The notes: generated by a model not told the origin, from the letters alone. A stretch of 64,000 nt of DNA from Streptomyces sp. GESEQ-4 (GCF_017948455.1 NZ_JAFFSU010000010.1:1-64000), one strand, 5' to 3'. Counted from the first letter of the stretch, positions 36,863 to 45,239 are shown. Translations and numbers: made by a program.

Positions 36863-38136
36863 CCACACCCGAATCCACACCCCGAGCCACATCCCACCCC
36901 ACACCCCGAACCGCACCCCGAGCCACACCCCACCCCACACCCCGCACCGCGCCCCCACTGACCGGCCTCCGCGTCCTCGACCTGGCCACCCTCTTCGCCG
37001 GCCCCCTCGCCGCCACCCTGCTCGGTGACTTCGGTGCCGAGGTCATCAAGGTCGAGCACCCGACGAAACCGGACCCCGCCCGAGGCCACGGCCCGGCGAA
37101 GGACGGAGTCGGCCTGTGGTGGAAACTCCTCGGCCGCAACAAGCGCACGATCACCCTGGACCTCTCCAAGCCCGGCGGCCGCACCACCCTCCTGCGCCTC
37201 GCCGCCACCGCCGACGTCGTCATCGAGAACTTCCGCCCCGGCACCCTGGAGAAATGGGACCTCGGCTGGCCGGAATTGTCGGCCGCCAACCCCCGCCTGG
37301 TCCTCACCCGCGTCACCGGCTTCGGCCAGTTCGGCCCCTACGCCCACCGCCCCGGCTTCGGCACCCTCGCCGAGGCGATGAGCGGCTTCGCCGCGATCAC
37401 CGGCGAGCCCGACGCGCCCCCGACGCTCCCGCCGTTCGGCCTCGCCGACTCGATCGCGGGCCTGGCGACGTCGTACGCCGTGATGACCGCACTCGCCGCC
37501 CGCGACCGCACCGGCGCCGGTCAAGTCGTCGACATGGCCCTCATCGAACCGATCCTGACGGTGCTCGGCCCCCAGCCGACCTGGTACGACCAACTCGGCT
37601 ACGTGCAGGAACGCACCGGCAACCGGTCCGCCAACAACGCCCCGCGCAACACCTACCGCACCGCGGACGGCACCTGGGTCGCCGTCTCGACCTCGGCCCA
37701 GTCGGTCGCGGAACGCGTGCTGCGTCTCGTCGGCCGCCCGGACCTGATCGACGAACCCTGGTTCGCGACCGGCGCCGACCGGGCCAGCCACTCCGACGTT
37801 CTCGACGAGGCGGTCGGCACCTGGATCGCCGAACGCCCCCGCGCCGAGGTACTGGCCGCCTTCGAGAAGGCGGAGGCGGCAGTGGCCCCGATCCAGGACG
37901 TACGGGATGTACTGACCGACCCGCAGTACCAGGCCCTCGGCACGATCACCACGGTCGACGACCCGGAACTGGGCCCCCTCCGCATGCAGAACGTCCTCTT
38001 CCGCCTCTCCGAAACCCCCGGCGCGATCCGCTGGCCGGGTCGCCCGCACGGCGCGGACACGGAGCAGGTCCTCACCGAACTCGGCCTGACAGCCACCGAG
38101 TTGGAGGCATTGCGCGAAGAAGGGGCCGTACGGTGA
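36859..38136 (+). CDS. CaiB/BaiF-family CoA-transferase (class III)
   Basis: 425 aa. Class III CoA-transferases move CoA from a donor such as succinyl-CoA onto a carboxylic acid. Visible motifs: GLRVLDLATLFAGPLAATLLGDFGAEVIKVEHP at the N-terminus, ENFRPGTLEKWDLGW, TGFGQFGPYAHRPGF, GLADSIAGLATSYAV containing the likely catalytic Asp, and NNAPRNTYRTADGTWVAVS. The first ~30 residues are an imperfect PTPRTAPRATPH repeat from a 36-bp tandem duplication and are probably disordered. A later in-frame start is possible. The substrate is likely a hydroxy-acid, given the lyase gene that overlaps its end (GTGA). Confidence 0.87.
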   Translation: MTTPESTPRATSHPTPRTAPRATPHPTPRTAPPLTGLRVLDLATLFAGPLAATLLGDFGAEVIKVEHPTKPDPARGHGPAKDGVGLWWKLLGRNKRTITLDLSKPGGRTTLLRLAATADVVIENFRPGTLEKWDLGWPELSAANPRLVLTRVTGFGQFGPYAHRPGFGTLAEAMSGFAAITGEPDAPPTLPPFGLADSIAGLATSYAVMTALAARDRTGAGQVVDMALIEPILTVLGPQPTWYDQLGYVQERTGNRSANNAPRNTYRTADGTWVAVSTSAQSVAERVLRLVGRPDLIDEPWFATGADRASHSDVLDEAVGTWIAERPRAEVLAAFEKAEAAVAPIQDVRDVLTDPQYQALGTITTVDDPELGPLRMQNVLFRLSETPGAIRWPGRPHGADTEQVLTELGLTATELEALREEGAVR

Positions 38137-38945
38137 TCTTCCCCCTGACCTGGCTCTACGTCCCCGGCGACCGCCCGCATGTCGTCATCAAGGCCCTCGC
38201 CTCGGGCGCCGACGTGGTCGTGATCGACCTGGAGGACGCGGTAGCCCCGGACCGCAAGGCCTACGCCCGCGCGGCAGCGGCCGAACTCCTCTCCGACCCC
38301 CAGCCGACCCCGGTCCACGTCCGCGTCAACGCCCTGGACGGCCCGTTCGCGGCGGCCGACCTCACCGCACTGGCATCTCTCCCGGGCCTGTCCGGCCTGC
38401 GCCTCCCGAAGGTGTCCACCCCCGAACAGGTCGTCCACATCGCGGAACTCCAACCCGGCCCACCCCTGTACGCCCTCCTGGAATCCGCCCTCGCCGTCGA
38501 ACACGCCTACGCGATCGCGTCCGCCCACCCCGCACTCCACGGCATCGCCCTGGGCGAGGCGGACCTCCGAGCCGACCTGGGTGTACGGCACGACGCGGGC
38601 CTGGACTGGTCCCGCTCCCGCGTGATCGTCGCCGCCCGCGCGGCCGGCCTCCCGCCACCACCCCAGTCGGTCCACCCCGACACCCGCGACCTGAACGGCC
38701 TGACCGCATCCTGCGCCCACGGCCGCACCCTCGGCTTCCTGGGCCGCGCCGCCATCCACCCCCGCCAACTCCCCGTCATCGAACGCGCCTACCTCCCCAC
38801 GGAGAAGGAACTGGAACACGCGGAGACGATCATCAAGGCAGCCACAGGAGATCAGGGCGCCCAGGCCCTCCCGAACGGAACATTCATCGACGCGGCGGTA
38901 GTGGCGGCGGCGCAACGAACCCTGTCCCTGGCATGCCGCCGCTGA
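38133..38945 (+). CDS. HpcH/HpaI- or CitE-type CoA-ester lyase
   Basis: 270-aa TIM-barrel lyase of the CitE/malyl-CoA/citramalyl-CoA group. It shows WLYVPGDRPHVVIKALASGADVVVIDLEDAVAPDRK (CoA and substrate arginine region), LRLPKVSTPEQV, the metal ligand Glu in LLESALAVEHA and Asp in IALGEADLRADLG, and GFLGRAAIHPRQLPVI. It would cleave a 3-hydroxyacyl-CoA of the malyl or citramalyl type to acetyl-CoA (or propionyl-CoA) and a 2-oxoacid. Start GTG 38133 overlaps the CoA-transferase stop. Together these two genes form an acid-activation and cleavage pair. It is the last gene of the operon, followed by a strong hairpin. Confidence 0.88.
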   Translation: MIFPLTWLYVPGDRPHVVIKALASGADVVVIDLEDAVAPDRKAYARAAAAELLSDPQPTPVHVRVNALDGPFAAADLTALASLPGLSGLRLPKVSTPEQVVHIAELQPGPPLYALLESALAVEHAYAIASAHPALHGIALGEADLRADLGVRHDAGLDWSRSRVIVAARAAGLPPPPQSVHPDTRDLNGLTASCAHGRTLGFLGRAAIHPRQLPVIERAYLPTEKELEHAETIIKAATGDQGAQALPNGTFIDAAVVAAAQRTLSLACRR

Positions 38946-38970
38946 TCCCTTCCCCTGCCCCGGACACAAC

Positions 38971-39002
38971 GAGGGCGCCCGCACAAGCGCGCGGGCGCCC
39001 TC
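38971..39002. terminator. Bidirectional intrinsic terminator between the glycohydrolase operon and lgt
   Basis: GAGGGCGCCCGC (38971-38982) pairs perfectly over 12 bp with GCGGGCGCCCTC (38991-39002), with an eight-base loop. It lies between convergent genes, 25 bases after the lyase stop and 19 bases before the lgt stop. Confidence 0.85.
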
Positions 39003-39021
39003 ATCGACGTACAACCGACCC

Positions 39022-39957
39022 TCAGGTCTTCTTCGCGGACCCCGACTCGGATTCGGTCTCGGCCTTGTCCTTCACGTCGTCATCGGCGGCATCGTCACCG
39101 TCGGCCGAACCGCCGGAGGCATCCGCATCCGCGGCGGCCTCCGGATCCGGCTCGATGATCTCTTCCTGCCCCGGCCGCTTCTTCGCCGACACCACGATGT
39201 AGGCCACCGCGAGCAGGAACAGGAGCAGGGCGGTCCAGTTGTTGAGGCGGAGGCCCAGGATGTGGTGGGCCTCGTCGACCCGCATGTACTCGATCCAGAA
39301 CCGGCCGACGCAGTACGAGGCGACGTACAGCGCGAAGGCCCGCCCGTGCCCGAGCTTGAAGCGGCGGTCGGCCCAGATGACGAGGACCGCGACGCCGATG
39401 CACCACAGCGACTCGTACAGGAACGTCGGGTGGTAGTACCCGGGCACCCGGCCGTCCGCCGTGGACGTGATGTGCAGGGCCCAGGGCAGGTCGGTCTCCC
39501 GCCCGTACAGCTCCTGGTTGAACCAGTTGCCCCAGCGTCCGATGGCCTGCGCGAGGGCGATGCCGGGGGCGACGGCGTCGGCGTAGGCGGGCAGCGGGAG
39601 GCCACGACGGCGGCAGCCGATCCACGCACCCAGCGCGCCGAACGCGATCGCGCCCCAGATGCCGAGGCCGCCCTCCCAGATCTTGAAGGCGTCCACCCAG
39701 TCGCGGCCTTCGCTGAAGTACAGCTGGTAGTCCGTGATCACGTGGTAGAGCCGACCGCCGACGAGGCCGAAGGGCACGGCCCAGACAGAGATGTCGGCCA
39801 CCGTGCCGGCCCGCCCGCCCCGGGCGACCCAGCGCCTGCCGCCGAGCCAGACGGCGACGAAGACGCCGATGATGATGCAGAACGCATAGCCGCGCAGCGG
39901 AATGGGGCCGAGGTGGATCACCCCGCGCGACGGGCTGGGAATGTAGGCAAGTTCCAT
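39022..39957 (-). CDS. lgt: Prolipoprotein diacylglyceryl transferase
   Basis: 311 aa. Transfers diacylglycerol from phosphatidylglycerol to the lipobox cysteine of prelipoproteins, in the cytoplasmic membrane. It has seven predicted membrane helices and the Lgt signature region GRWGNWFNQELYGRETDLPWAL, preceded by LVGGRLYHVITD and followed by HPTFLYESLW, plus GRFWIEYMRVDEAH. The C-terminal tail is strongly acidic and serine-rich, as in many streptomycete Lgt proteins. Start 39957 (MELAYIPSPSRGVI) fits the family. It follows the DsbA-like gene on the minus strand. Confidence 0.95.
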   Translation of the reverse strand: MELAYIPSPSRGVIHLGPIPLRGYAFCIIIGVFVAVWLGGRRWVARGGRAGTVADISVWAVPFGLVGGRLYHVITDYQLYFSEGRDWVDAFKIWEGGLGIWGAIAFGALGAWIGCRRRGLPLPAYADAVAPGIALAQAIGRWGNWFNQELYGRETDLPWALHITSTADGRVPGYYHPTFLYESLWCIGVAVLVIWADRRFKLGHGRAFALYVASYCVGRFWIEYMRVDEAHHILGLRLNNWTALLLFLLAVAYIVVSAKKRPGQEEIIEPDPEAAADADASGGSADGDDAADDDVKDKAETESESGSAKKT

Positions 39958-40038
39958 GGCAAGGTCGACGCTACCCTGCCGGGCCGCGCCCACGGCAGGT
40001 GGCCCGGCAACGGGTGCGTAACGGGCGGGCGCCCCGGC

Positions 40039-40812
40039 TCACGCCTTGTTCGCCTCCTGCACCAGCTGCTTCAGCTTCGCCGGCGTCATCGACTGCTCCT
40101 GCAGGATGTTCTTCCCGTCGAGCAGCACGGTCGGCGTGCCGCTGAAGCCGCCGTCCTGGAAGGCGGCCGCGGACTTCTCGACCCAGTTGTTGTAGGTGCC
40201 CTTCTCCACGCAGGTCCGGAAGGCGGGAGTGTCGAGGCCGTCGACCTTGGCGGCCAGCTCGATGAGCTTGCTGTTCTCGCCGAAGGCGTCGTCGGTCTCC
40301 GGCGGCTGGTTGTCGAACAGCACGTCGTGGTACGCGGGGAACTTTCCGGCGTCCTGGGCACAGGCCGCCGCGTTGGCCGCGTTGCGGGAGCCGGTGCCGC
40401 GCATGTTGCCGTCGATGATCGTCGCGAGGCGGTACTCGACTCTGAGCTGTCCGGAGCCGGTCAGTTCATGGATGGCCGAGCGGTACACCGTCTCGAAGGA
40501 CTTGCAGGCCGGGCAGCGGAAGTCCTCCCACACCGTGAGCGTCGACTTGGCGCTGTTCTTGCCGACCGGGATGGCGAGATTGCCCTCGCCGTTCGCCCCC
40601 GAGGGCGCCACGAGCGGGCCCGAGCTCTCGCTGTCGTCCTTGCCCGCGTTGGCCGCGACGACGCCGATCACCGCCGCGAGCCCCAGGACGCAGACGACGC
40701 TCGCGCCCACGATCAGGGCCCGTCGGCGCTTGTCCGCGGCATTCTGCTTCTCACGCTCGACCGCCAGCCGCTCACGGGCGGTGCGCTTTCCCTCACGGTT
40801 CTTCTCGCTCAC
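40039..40812 (-). CDS. Membrane-anchored DsbA-like thioredoxin-fold protein
   Basis: 257 aa. A basic cytosolic N-terminus (KNREGKRTARERLAVEREKQNAADKRRR) precedes one membrane segment (ALIVGASVVCVLGLAAVIGVVAA). An extracytoplasmic DsbA/thioredoxin_4 domain follows, with the redox motif CPAC in WEDFRCPACKSFE and the cis-Pro region GFSGTPTVLLDG. It probably oxidises or isomerises disulfides in secreted proteins. The start is GTG; 40812 is chosen, with GTG 40818 two codons earlier and no clear ribosome site for either. It lies between trpA and lgt. Confidence 0.88.
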   Translation of the reverse strand: MSEKNREGKRTARERLAVEREKQNAADKRRRALIVGASVVCVLGLAAVIGVVAANAGKDDSESSGPLVAPSGANGEGNLAIPVGKNSAKSTLTVWEDFRCPACKSFETVYRSAIHELTGSGQLRVEYRLATIIDGNMRGTGSRNAANAAACAQDAGKFPAYHDVLFDNQPPETDDAFGENSKLIELAAKVDGLDTPAFRTCVEKGTYNNWVEKSAAAFQDGGFSGTPTVLLDGKNILQEQSMTPAKLKQLVQEANKA

Positions 40813-40828
40813 ACCCACAGAACGAACC

Positions 40829-40851
40829 GGGGAGGCGCACCGCGCCTCCCC
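40829..40851 (-). terminator. Hairpin after trpA
   Basis: GGGGAGGCG (40829-40837) pairs with CGCCTCCCC (40843-40851) around a five-base loop, 47 bases beyond the trpA stop. It has no clear U tract, so it may attenuate rather than fully end the transcript before the DsbA-like gene, whose start lies only 17 bases beyond the hairpin. Confidence 0.6.
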
Positions 40852-40897
40852 GGTCCCAGGTCCACCCGGAAGAGGGACCTGTATGACATCCCGGTTG

Positions 40898-41713
40898 TTA
40901 CGCCTGCCCGCGCACGCCCTTCGCCAGCTCACCGGCGAGGCCGCGGACGGCCTCGACACCGGCCGCGTCGTCCGGCGCGTCCAGCATTCGCTTCACGAAG
41001 GCCGAGCCGACGATCACGCCGTCGGCGAAGCCGGCGACCTCGGCGGCCTGTTCGGCGTTGGAGACGCCGAGGCCGACGCAGACGGGCAGCGCGCTGGTGG
41101 CCCTCGTGCGATCGACCAGGTCCTCCGCCTGCGCGCCCACCGATTCACGGGTCCCCGTGACGCCCATCAGCGACGCCGCGTACACGAATCCTGAGCCCGC
41201 CGCGGTGATCTCGGCGAGCCGGGCGTTCTTGCTGCTGGGTGCGACGACGAAGACGGTCGCCAGGCCGTGCTTCTCGGCGTGCTCCCTCCACAGGGCCGAC
41301 TCCTGGACCGGGAGGTCGGGCAGGATGCAGCCCGCGCCGCCGGCCGCCGCCAGCTCGGCGGTGAAGCGCTCGACGCCGTAGCGGTCGATCGGATTCCAGT
41401 ACGTCATCACGAGCACCGGCTTCCCGGTCGCCTCGTACGTCTCGCGCACCGTGCGCATCACGTCGGCGATCTTGACGCCGCCGCGCAGGGCGATGTCGTC
41501 GGCGGTCTGGATGACCGGGCCGTCGAGGACGGGGTCGCTGTGCGGCAGACCGACCTCGACGACGTCGGCGCCGCCGTCGAAGGCGGCCTTGATCGCCTCG
41601 ATACCGCCGTCGACGGTCGGGAACCCGGCCGGGAGGTAGGCGATCAGCGCGGACCGGCCCTCCGCCTTCGCGCCGGCGAGGGTGTCCGTCAACAGCTGGA
41701 TGTTCCCGCTCAC
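40898..41713 (-). CDS. trpA: Tryptophan synthase alpha chain
   Basis: 271-aa TIM barrel cleaving indole-3-glycerol phosphate to indole. Motifs: LIAYLPAGFPTVDGG, DVVEVGLPHSDPVLDGPVIQTA with the catalytic Glu, GCILPDLPVQES, and VCVGLGVSNAEQAAEVAGFADGVIVGSAFV for phosphate binding. Start ATG 41713 overlaps the trpB stop (ATGA), matching the 1:1 channelled complex. Confidence 0.97.
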   Translation of the reverse strand: MSGNIQLLTDTLAGAKAEGRSALIAYLPAGFPTVDGGIEAIKAAFDGGADVVEVGLPHSDPVLDGPVIQTADDIALRGGVKIADVMRTVRETYEATGKPVLVMTYWNPIDRYGVERFTAELAAAGGAGCILPDLPVQESALWREHAEKHGLATVFVVAPSSKNARLAEITAAGSGFVYAASLMGVTGTRESVGAQAEDLVDRTRATSALPVCVGLGVSNAEQAAEVAGFADGVIVGSAFVKRMLDAPDDAAGVEAVRGLAGELAKGVRGQA

Positions 41714-42996
41714 TTGGCGTCCCCCTCGATCTCGGCGGTCTCGCTGCCGGCGTCGGCGGCGACCTCGGCGTCGGTGTCGTACAGCCCGAAGTAGCGGGCG
41801 GCGGTGTCCATGTCCTTGTCGCCGCGGCCCGACAGGTTGACCACGATCAGCCCGTCCTTGCCCAGCTCCCGGCCGACTTCGAGCGCGCCGGCGAGCGCGT
41901 GCGCGCTCTCGATCGCCGGGATGATGCCCTCGGTCCGCGACAGCAGGCGCAGGGCCTGCATGGCGGCGTCGTCGGTGACCGCGCGGTACTCGGCGCGACC
42001 GGTGTCCTTGAGGTAGGAGTGCTCGGGTCCGATGCCGGGGTAGTCCAGACCGGCCGAGATCGAGTACGGCTCCGTGATCTGGCCCTCCTCGTCCTGGAGG
42101 ACATAGCTCCGGGAACCGTGGAGGATGCCGGGCTCACCCGCGGTCAGGGTCGCCGCGTGCTCACCGGTCTCGACGCCGTGGCCCGCGGGCTCGCAGCCGA
42201 TGAGGCGTACGTCCGGGTCGGGGATGAAGGCGTGGAAGAGGCCGATGGCGTTGGAGCCGCCGCCGACGCAGGCGATGGCGGCGTCGGGGAGACGGCCCGC
42301 GCGCTCCAGCAGCTGGCGGCGGGTCTCGACGCCGATCACGCGGTGGAAGTCGCGGACCATGGCGGGGAAGGGGTGCGGGCCGGCGACCGTGCCGAAGAGG
42401 TAGTGGGTGTGGTCGACGTTCGCCACCCAGTCGCGGAACGCCTCGTTGATGGCGTCCTTGAGGGTGCGCGATCCCGACTTCACGGCGATGACCTCGGCGC
42501 CGAGCATGCGCATACGGGCCACGTTGAGGGCCTGGCGCCGGGTGTCGATCTCGCCCATGTAGATGGTGCACTCGAGGCCGAACAGCGCGCAGGCGGTGGC
42601 GGTCGCGACGCCGTGCTGGCCGGCGCCGGTCTCGGCGATCACTCGGGTCTTGCCCATGCGCTTGGTGAGCAGGGCCTGGCCGAGCACGTTGTTGATCTTG
42701 TGTGAGCCGGTGTGGTTCAGGTCTTCCCGCTTGAGGAAGATGCGGGGGCCTCCGGCGTGCTCGGCGAAGCGGGGGACTTCGGTGAGGGCACTGGGGCGGC
42801 CGGTGTAGTTGACCAGGAGGTCGTCGAGTTCTCGGGCGAACTCGGGGTCGTGCTTGGCCTTGTCGTACTCGACGGCTACCTCGTCCACGGCGGCGACGAG
42901 GGCCTCCGGGATGAACTTGCCGCCGAATGCGCCGAAGTAGCCTTCGGGGCTGGGGAGTTGACCCTGGGGGTCGGGGATGAAGAAGTCGCTGGGCAT
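41710..42996 (-). CDS. trpB: Tryptophan synthase beta chain
   Basis: 428-aa PLP enzyme condensing indole with serine. LKREDLNHTGSHKINNVLGQ carries the PLP lysine, ETGAGQHGVATATACALFGL is the catalytic loop, and CVGGGSNAIGLFHAF binds the cofactor phosphate. Start 42996 has GAGG nine bases upstream. It is followed by trpA in coupled translation and preceded by trpM; this is the standard Streptomyces trpC-M-B-A order. Confidence 0.97.
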   Translation of the reverse strand: MPSDFFIPDPQGQLPSPEGYFGAFGGKFIPEALVAAVDEVAVEYDKAKHDPEFARELDDLLVNYTGRPSALTEVPRFAEHAGGPRIFLKREDLNHTGSHKINNVLGQALLTKRMGKTRVIAETGAGQHGVATATACALFGLECTIYMGEIDTRRQALNVARMRMLGAEVIAVKSGSRTLKDAINEAFRDWVANVDHTHYLFGTVAGPHPFPAMVRDFHRVIGVETRRQLLERAGRLPDAAIACVGGGSNAIGLFHAFIPDPDVRLIGCEPAGHGVETGEHAATLTAGEPGILHGSRSYVLQDEEGQITEPYSISAGLDYPGIGPEHSYLKDTGRAEYRAVTDDAAMQALRLLSRTEGIIPAIESAHALAGALEVGRELGKDGLIVVNLSGRGDKDMDTAARYFGLYDTDAEVAADAGSETAEIEGDAK

Positions 42997-43055
42997 GCGG
43001 ATACCTCACGGTGAGTGCGTGGAAAAGACACTAATCGCCGTGGGGGCGGAGATGA

Positions 43056-43277
43056 TCAGTTGGCTGCGGGACCGTTGTGGCTGGTCGCGCAGTTCCCCGC
43101 GCCCCTGACGGGGCGCTGCCATCGACGGCCGTTCACCTGTCCCGGTTCGTCTCCGATGACGTAGCGGACCCGCCGTCCGTGCACCCTGCGTGCCGGTGCG
43201 CGGCAGCCGCGGGGGCGGCAGCCGCGTGCTAGGCGGGCGTGGCGGTCCACGGTTGTCACGGTCAGCGAGAGAGTCAT
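43056..43277 (-). CDS. trpM: TrpM, small modulator of tryptophan biosynthesis, with repeat-derived C-terminus
   Basis: 73 aa, between trpC and trpB, the position of the ~63-aa TrpM of Streptomyces coelicolor, a small protein reported to modulate tryptophan supply and growth. The arginine-rich core ARLARGCRPRGCRAPARRV with HGRRVRYVIGDEPGQVNG is what I recognise of this family. The start MTLSLTVTTV at 43277 has GTAGGG about nine bases upstream. The final ~20 residues (from about WQRPVRGAGN) are a translation of the dispersed repeat at 43064-43117, and the stop lies just past it. The native C-terminus has therefore probably been replaced or extended by the repeat. Confidence 0.75.
   Translation of the reverse strand: MTLSLTVTTVDRHARLARGCRPRGCRAPARRVHGRRVRYVIGDEPGQVNGRRWQRPVRGAGNCATSHNGPAAN
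43064..43117 (-). repeat. Dispersed intergenic repeat, copy 4, overlapping the end of trpM
   Basis: Reads CTGCGGGACCG, then CTGGTCGCGCAGTTCCCCGC and the hairpin GCGCCCC-TGAC-GGGGCGC. It is the same orientation as copy 2. It lies within the translated 3' end of trpM, 68 bases before the trpB start, so its hairpin could affect expression of trpBA. Confidence 0.92.
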
Positions 43278-43299
43278 CGGCGTTAACCCTACCGGGTGA

Positions 43300-44109
43300 T
43301 CAGCCGCGGCCGTGGCGGAGTGCGGGGTGGGCGCCCGCTGCCACCAGGTCGGCCACTGCTGTCTTCGGGTCCTTGCCGGTGACGAGGGACTCGCCGACGA
43401 GGACGGCGTCGGCGCCGGCGTTGGCGTAGGCGATGAGGTCGTGGGGGCCGCGGACGCCGGATTCGGCGATCTTGACGATGCCTTCGGGGATCTCGGGGGC
43501 GACCCGCTCGAAGGTGCCGCGGTCGACCTCGAGGGTCTTGAGGTCGCGGGCGTTGACGCCGATGATCTTGGCGCCGGCCTCGACGGCACGGTCGACCTCG
43601 TCCTCGTCGTGGACCTCGACGATCGGGGTGAGCCCGATGGACTCGGCGCGCTCGACGAGGGACTCCAGGGCGGGCTGGTCGAGGGCGGCGACGATCAGCA
43701 GGACGAGGTCGGCGCCGTAGGCCCGGGCCTCCCACAGCTGGTACGACGTGACGATGAAGTCCTTGCGCAGGACCGGGATGTCCACGCGGGCGCGGACGGC
43801 CTCCAGGTCGGCCAGCGAGCCGCCGAAGCGGCGCTCTTCGGTGAGGACGGAGATGACGGCGGCGCCGCCCGCCTCGTAGTCCGCGGCGAGTCCGGCCGGG
43901 TCGGCGATCGCGGCCAGCGCGCCCTTGGAGGGGCTGGAGCGCTTGACCTCGCAGATGACCTTGACGCCGTCCCCGCGCAGGGCGGCCAGACCGTCCTTGG
44001 CCGCGGGAGCCTTCGCCGCGCGCTCCTTGAGCTCGTCGAGGCTGACGCGCGCCTGCCGCTCCGCGAGGTCGGCACGGACTCCGTCGATGATCTCGTCGAG
44101 CACACTCAC
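43300..44109 (-). CDS. trpC: Indole-3-glycerol phosphate synthase
   Basis: 269-aa TIM barrel closing CdRP to indole-3-glycerol phosphate. Motifs: VICEVKRSSPSKGAL with the catalytic lysine, PVLRKDFIVTSYQLWEARAYGADLVLLI, and IAESGVRGPHDLIAYANAGADAVLVGESLV for phosphate binding. It lacks a fused TrpF, consistent with PriA doing that step. Start GTG 44109 (VSVLDEIIDGVRADL) has GGAAGGGGG nine bases upstream. It is the first gene of trpC-M-B-A. Confidence 0.97.
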   Translation of the reverse strand: MSVLDEIIDGVRADLAERQARVSLDELKERAAKAPAAKDGLAALRGDGVKVICEVKRSSPSKGALAAIADPAGLAADYEAGGAAVISVLTEERRFGGSLADLEAVRARVDIPVLRKDFIVTSYQLWEARAYGADLVLLIVAALDQPALESLVERAESIGLTPIVEVHDEDEVDRAVEAGAKIIGVNARDLKTLEVDRGTFERVAPEIPEGIVKIAESGVRGPHDLIAYANAGADAVLVGESLVTGKDPKTAVADLVAAGAHPALRHGRG

Positions 44110-44244
44110 GCGAGCGGCCCCCTTCCAGACGGTTGACTGTGAAAGCGGTTCAAAACCTATGGCCACTGCGATGGTATCCGCAGGAGGGCGTAGGCCTCGC
44201 ATCCGGTTGACGCCGGTCCCACTACCTGGACATTCACCAGTTGA

Positions 44245-44700
44245 TCAAGGGTGGAGCCAGCCACCGAACGGCAGGTTCCGGACAACCGTGAAGACCAGCA
44301 GCAATGCCCCGACGGTCCACAGGTGTGCGGACCCGAGTTCGATACGGAAGGGCCGGCCCCGTGCCGCGCGGACCACCCAGACGGTCCATACGACGGCGAA
44401 GAGCGCGTAGCCGACGACCGCGACCGCGTTGTTCTGCAGCGCCCCCAGGAAGTCCCCGTGGACGACGGCGTGCGCGCTGCGCAGGCCGCCGCAGCCGGGA
44501 CAGTAGATGCCGGTGTACTGCAGGAGCGGACAGGCGGGGTAGTGGCCGGGCTCGTTCGGGTCCACGGACCCGACGTAGGCGAAGGCCCCGGCGACGGCCG
44601 CGAGCAGTCCCGCGGGCACCGCCAGCCGCCCGAGCACGGCTCGGGGTCCGGTTCCGGCGGGCGGTGTGGCCTTCCGGCTGTCGAGGTTCACGTCTTGCAT
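44245..44700 (-). CDS. DUF2752 membrane protein
   Basis: 151 aa. Three hydrophobic segments, and the DUF2752 signature CPLLQYTGIYCPGCGGLRSAHAVVHGDFLGALQNN with the cysteine pair CPGCGG. The function of the family is unknown; the paired cysteines suggest metal or redox chemistry at the membrane surface. Start 44700 (MQDVNLDS) is chosen, with a possible alternative some 13 codons upstream. It lies between trpC and the other small membrane genes of the trp region. Confidence 0.85.
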   Translation of the reverse strand: MQDVNLDSRKATPPAGTGPRAVLGRLAVPAGLLAAVAGAFAYVGSVDPNEPGHYPACPLLQYTGIYCPGCGGLRSAHAVVHGDFLGALQNNAVAVVGYALFAVVWTVWVVRAARGRPFRIELGSAHLWTVGALLLVFTVVRNLPFGGWLHP

Positions 44701-44780
44701 TGTGCCCCGCGCACGCGTGAGGGGCGGCCCCGGCGTCATACCGGTCCGCCCCTCACACGGTGCCTGCGCGGTACGGGACT

Positions 44781-45044
44781 TCAGCCCTTGACCCCGGTGA
44801 CACCGGCCGGCCGGTGCTTCTCCGAGAGAGTCTGGTACGCCGAGTGCTGGTCCTTCGACTGGCCCAGGCCCATGCCCTTCATGATCCAGCCGACGACGCC
44901 ACCGAGGACCGTGACTCCCACACCGGCCCAGAAGCCCACGGGGCTGGCCAGCACCATGAAGGCGCCCGAGACGCAGAAACCGATGAACGCGATAGTGACA
45001 CCGGTCCAGGCGGCCGGGGTGTGACCGTGGCTGCTGCCCGCCAT
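44781..45044 (-). CDS. HGxxPAAW-family small membrane protein
   Basis: 87 aa beginning MAGSSHGHTPAAWTGVTIAF, the motif that names this actinobacterial family, followed by two membrane helices separated by a short turn (ASPVGFWAGV) and a polar tail. The function is unknown. It is consistently found near trp genes in streptomycetes and may be co-regulated with them. Confidence 0.87.
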   Translation of the reverse strand: MAGSSHGHTPAAWTGVTIAFIGFCVSGAFMVLASPVGFWAGVGVTVLGGVVGWIMKGMGLGQSKDQHSAYQTLSEKHRPAGVTGVKG

Positions 45045-45149
45045 TGCTTGCTCCTCGTTGCTGTGTGCCGTTGCTGTGTGCCTGTGTGAGCCGAACGCTC
45101 GCCATCATTGTCCAGCACGCCCGCCCGTCTCGTGATCAGGGGTAGCTGC

Positions 45150-45203
45150 AGCGCCCCGTTAGGGGCGCGGGGAACTGCGCGACCAGCCACGACGGACCCG
45201 CAC
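45150..45203 (+). repeat. Dispersed intergenic repeat, copy 5
   Basis: Hairpin GCGCCCC-GTTA-GGGGCGC followed by GGGGAACTGCGCGACCAGCC and a GGACCCGCAC tail. It sits in the 195-base gap between two trp-region membrane-protein genes. Confidence 0.92.
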
Positions 45204-45239
45204 CCGACCGCGCCCCATAGCGGCACCCACAGCTGAGCG

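Noticed and set aside
44110..44244. Trp leader peptide or T-box ahead of trpC
   Set aside because: No run of Trp codons, no T-box sequence; only ordinary promoter-size spacing.
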